Below are positions 6,716 to 9,189 of a stretch of DNA of 9,189 bases, one piece after another; position 1 is the first letter of the stretch, and each line of letters starts with the position of its first letter. Under the pieces are notes generated by a model. It made no database searches, had not been told where the DNA came from, and saw only the letters and a list, made by a program, of their open reading frames with translations. Position numbers and translations under genes: made by a program. The stretch covers positions 1 to 9,189 of the forward strand of contig USQY01000060.1 in NCBI GenBank assembly GCA_900557045.1, in the 5' to 3' direction. The stretch is from an uncultured Clostridium sp. Lineage in GTDB: Bacteria; Bacillota; Clostridia; TANB77; CAG-508.

Positions 6716-8896
6716 TCAAATTTCTAGATATTCTCCTTTTACATTATCCTTATTTTCATAATATTTGTCAACTAATACTAGGTTTGGAATTCTATATAAA
6801 TCTTCACTTTCTTTTATATATTGCAATCTTCCATAACTTTCTCTTTCATCAACATTATTATTCACTATATATACTAAATTATTTTCCATCAATTTTTCTA
6901 ATATTATTTCTTTTATTCTACTATTTTGCAAATTTTTATCTGAAACATATATCATAACAACATTGTAATAAATATTTTCTTGCATATCTATCCTTTTAGA
7001 GTTACTTTTAATAATCTTCTTCCATTTTTCAATCCATATGTTTTTATTAAATTCTTTAGCAACTTCTCTTGCATTTTTCTTACATTTTGTCATTAACTCC
7101 GGATTATTTATAAAATCAATAATTGCAGAATATAAACTTTCTTTATTTGGTTCAATTAATTTACCATTATAATTGTTTATTATTAAATCTGTTAATCCAC
7201 CTACTCTTGTTGCTATTACTGCATTTTCTGTTGACATAGCTTCCAAACATGATAAACTTGTTCCTTCACTATATAATGTAGGAATTATAGATATGTCTGC
7301 ATTTTTATATACTTGATACATCTTTTCAGGAGGACAATTGTACATTTTTATTCTTTGTTTTCCCCATTTATCTATCTTTTCTTGTATCTTGTCTGTATCC
7401 TCTTTAAAACCTTTACCTACAAAATGTATCTCAATATTACTATATTTTTTTAATAAATCATCAGTAATATTTAATAATAAATACATACCTCTAGCTTCAT
7501 ATAATCTTCTTGGATATAATATTACAAAATTAGAACTATCTTTTTCATATACATTTGGAGTAAATTCATTTACATCTACATAATTTGGAACTACTTCTGT
7601 AGAATTTCCTAAATTATAATCTATTGTCTGAAACCAATTAGCAGTATTAGTATCTACAGACACCAATTTATCACAAGAAATTGCTGCTTCTATAATCCAA
7701 TTTTTATCTTTAAAACTCTCTTTATTATATTTGTTTTTCTTATAATCCCAAGCTACTCCGTGGCTTACTCCAATTGATGGATACATTGCATTTCCATAAC
7801 ATTCCAAAAATGATGAATAAATATTAAGTTTAGTTTTGTTTTTAGAAATAGAATTATATTTTTCTAAAATTCCCATATTTTGTTCATGTTCATAATTATA
7901 AACTTCTTTTTTATTTGAAATTCCTACAACTTCTATTTCATTATAATATCTAAAAAATTCAAAATTAGCTTTTTGATATATTCTTAATTTCATTCCTAAT
8001 TGTTTGCAAACTTCATGTAAATCAATTAAATATCTTTCTGCACCTCCAGAATAATAATTGCTACCATTAAAATTGAAAAATGTACCAGTTAGTACCTTTA
8101 CACTATTTATATGATCTAAATTTGAGAAAGCTAATAAGCCTTGTTTATTTTCTAAAATTTTATTTATAACATTTTCTTTAGTTACATTTTTTATTTCATT
8201 AACATTAATTTTTATTATATCTTCATTATTTATTGTCTCATTTTTATCGCTAATATATATAACTTTGTAACCTTTTACTAATTTAAAAGCTTTGCTTATT
8301 GATTGCATTACAACAACATTTTCAGGATATATTTGCCCCATTGACGAAATTACTATAATTGTACTTTTTATACTTTCTAAAATTTTAATATATTCATCTA
8401 TGATTTTATTTTCAGTACAGTTTATAATAACTATTGAAGAACTGTTATTTTTAAAAATTTTATCAATATAATTTTTGATTTTTACCTTTTTAAATTTTTT
8501 ACCTTTTTTTATATATCCTTTAATTGTTTTATTGTTTTTTATTTTTAAAAGCTCATCCACATAATCTACATCAGCTTTTTTTAATAATTTGTTTTTAATA
8601 AATTCATAATTTTTCTTGACTTGAAATTCTTTATTCATATTCTTATTTCTGTTAGATTTTAATTGTGATAAATCATTTTTATTTTTATTGTTAATAGATT
8701 TTAGCATTTTACAATATAAATCATTTATGCTAGTATTGTTATTATTTTGAGGAATATTATTTATTTCTACAACTTTTTCACTTTCTTGTTTAAATATCTC
8801 TTTTATTTGATTATCAATAGTTTTTAGTCTTTTTAAATTACATTTAAACACTTCATTGTATATACTCATATTTTCTTTATATTTATTTTTATCCAC
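6716..8896 (-). CDS. Large GT4-type glycosyltransferase with N- and C-terminal extensions
   Basis: The core (about 266-630) is a GT-B glycosyltransferase of the GT4 type. It has a glycine loop GGAERYLIDL (284-293), SHGVAWD (378-384), VPNYVDVNEFTP (436-447), a strand followed by PRRLYEARG (462-470), HFVGKG (491-496) and PTLYSEGTSLSCLEAM (539-554). Glu544 and Glu552 form the EX7E pair, and GGLTDLI follows (566-572). It should transfer a sugar from a nucleotide-sugar donor, but donor and acceptor cannot be read. There is no signal peptide or membrane span. Residues 1-150 are Lys/Asn-rich and coil-like. Residues 151-265 alternate strands and helices, and 635-726 again look like an alpha/beta half-domain. 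Usual GT4 enzymes are about 350-420 residues. The GTG start at 8896 has no Shine-Dalgarno. ATG at 8869 is an alternative, and the frame is open further upstream. It heads the tagA-mnaA-tagO-ruvB run, so a role in the same wall polymer is inferred. Confidence 0.85.
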   Translation of the reverse strand: MDKNKYKENMSIYNEVFKCNLKRLKTIDNQIKEIFKQESEKVVEINNIPQNNNNTSINDLYCKMLKSINNKNKNDLSQLKSNRNKNMNKEFQVKKNYEFIKNKLLKKADVDYVDELLKIKNNKTIKGYIKKGKKFKKVKIKNYIDKIFKNNSSSIVIINCTENKIIDEYIKILESIKSTIIVISSMGQIYPENVVVMQSISKAFKLVKGYKVIYISDKNETINNEDIIKINVNEIKNVTKENVINKILENKQGLLAFSNLDHINSVKVLTGTFFNFNGSNYYSGGAERYLIDLHEVCKQLGMKLRIYQKANFEFFRYYNEIEVVGISNKKEVYNYEHEQNMGILEKYNSISKNKTKLNIYSSFLECYGNAMYPSIGVSHGVAWDYKKNKYNKESFKDKNWIIEAAISCDKLVSVDTNTANWFQTIDYNLGNSTEVVPNYVDVNEFTPNVYEKDSSNFVILYPRRLYEARGMYLLLNITDDLLKKYSNIEIHFVGKGFKEDTDKIQEKIDKWGKQRIKMYNCPPEKMYQVYKNADISIIPTLYSEGTSLSCLEAMSTENAVIATRVGGLTDLIINNYNGKLIEPNKESLYSAIIDFINNPELMTKCKKNAREVAKEFNKNIWIEKWKKIIKSNSKRIDMQENIYYNVVMIYVSDKNLQNSRIKEIILEKLMENNLVYIVNNNVDERESYGRLQYIKESEDLYRIPNLVLVDKYYENKDNVKGEYLEI

Positions 8897-9072
8897 ACAA
8901 TATATAGAAATTAAATAAGTTTCAGAAAAATTTTTTGTGTCATTCCCTTTAAAAATAGATATATCAACTATTTTATATTTTTCTTCAATTTTAATTTTAT
9001 ATTTATGCTTTACAGTTATATATACTTAATTAAACGCAAAAATCCTTTTTTATTTTATAATTTTCTTAAAAT
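8897..9072 (-). other. Gap before the GT4 gene holding an in-frame open extension
   Basis: Reading on the minus strand, the GT4 frame is open from 9025 (after TAA at 9026-9028) to the GTG at 8896. These 43 codons include no ATG, GTG or TTG. The translation looks protein-like in places (YKIVDISIFKGND, then FSETYLISIY). No Shine-Dalgarno precedes the GTG. I see no convincing -35/-10 pair and no hairpin terminator for the gene ending at 9073. AAAGGGAATG near 8941-8950 carries an ATG, but it leads to a ten-codon dead end. Either the gene uses an unusual start, or its 5' end was rearranged. Confidence 0.5.
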
Positions 9073-9189
9073 TTATTTTTTTACAGAAGAAAAGTCCTCA
9101 AAATCAGCGTCCCCAATTTTTATTGAGATATTTCCATTGGAAATATCTGTCAGCTCAGTTTTTAAAGCCTCTGCTTTTTCTTCCAGAAC
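9073..9189 (-). CDS. C-terminal end of an unidentified protein (5' part beyond window)
   Basis: The minus-strand frame runs in from the window edge and stops at TAA (9073-9075), giving 38 residues. It begins with a helix-like VLEEKAEALKTEL, passes through a DISNGNISIKIGDADF stretch and ends SSVKK. I do not recognise the family. By hand count it is about 33% GC over 117 bases, against about 18% for the first 117 bases of the GT4 gene. Ten of its 39 codons end in G or C. It could come from a differently composed gene or simply be better conserved. The acidic, coil-like character does not identify a function. Its distance from the GT4 gene (about 176 nt) leaves open whether they share a transcript. 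Confidence 0.55.
   Translation of the reverse strand, partial: VLEEKAEALKTELTDISNGNISIKIGDADFEDFSSVKK
9126..9148. repeat. Perfect 23-bp palindrome with one-base centre
   Basis: AGATATTTCCA (9126-9136) and TGGAAATATCT (9138-9148) are exact inverse complements around T9137. The palindrome lies inside the partial minus-strand CDS, where it encodes DISNGNIS. Such symmetry is typical of a dimeric protein binding site, but its position within a coding end makes function uncertain. Confidence 0.6.

Noticed and set aside
1..9189. CRISPR array, tRNA, rRNA, insertion sequence or prophage genes
   Set aside because: No regularly spaced repeats, cloverleaf sequences, transposase motifs or terminal repeats were seen.

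Overview
The window looks like chromosome from a low-GC Gram-positive bacterium of the Firmicutes, most likely a Clostridia-type organism. It is strongly AT-rich, with good AGGAGG-type ribosome sites and A/T-ending codons. It carries wall-teichoic-acid-type linkage genes and a GH57 glucan branching enzyme. The code appears standard: ruvB and the large glycosyltransferase gene stop at TGA, and tryptophan is TGG. I cannot name a genus.

Left part, plus strand (1-2632): the end of an unidentified gene (1-120), then an AT-rich gap with a possible terminator and a possible promoter. Next come a GH57 alpha-glucan branching enzyme (332-2014), a gap with a long-range inverted repeat, and an unrecognised 118-residue protein (2218-2574). 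That small gene has its own strong-looking extended -10 promoter. A near-perfect hairpin with a T-run (2578-2632) ends this block and separates it from the convergent block on the other strand.

Right part, minus strand (8896 down to 2634): five tightly spaced genes, probably one operon. In transcription order they are a 726-residue GT4-type glycosyltransferase with long flanking extensions, TagA/WecG, MnaA/WecB, TagO/WecA and RuvB. The spacings are 34 nt, a 19-bp overlap, 21 nt and 41 nt. TagO, MnaA and TagA together make a coherent linkage-unit module. TagO loads GlcNAc-1-phosphate onto undecaprenyl phosphate, MnaA makes UDP-ManNAc, and TagA adds ManNAc. The GT4 protein probably acts on the same or a related wall polymer. 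RuvB, the Holliday-junction motor, ends the run without ruvA beside it.

Right edge (8897-9189): the end of another minus-strand gene (9073-9189), unrecognised and visibly less AT-rich than the GT4 gene that follows it. The gap between them is notable. The GT4 reading frame stays open for 43 codons upstream of its GTG, with no ATG, GTG or TTG and no clear Shine-Dalgarno. The true 5' end of that gene is therefore uncertain and may mark an old recombination joint. I did not find a convincing new multi-gene system. The points most worth following are this GT4 protein and its 5' junction, ruvB's place in a wall-polymer operon, and the orphan 118-residue gene.
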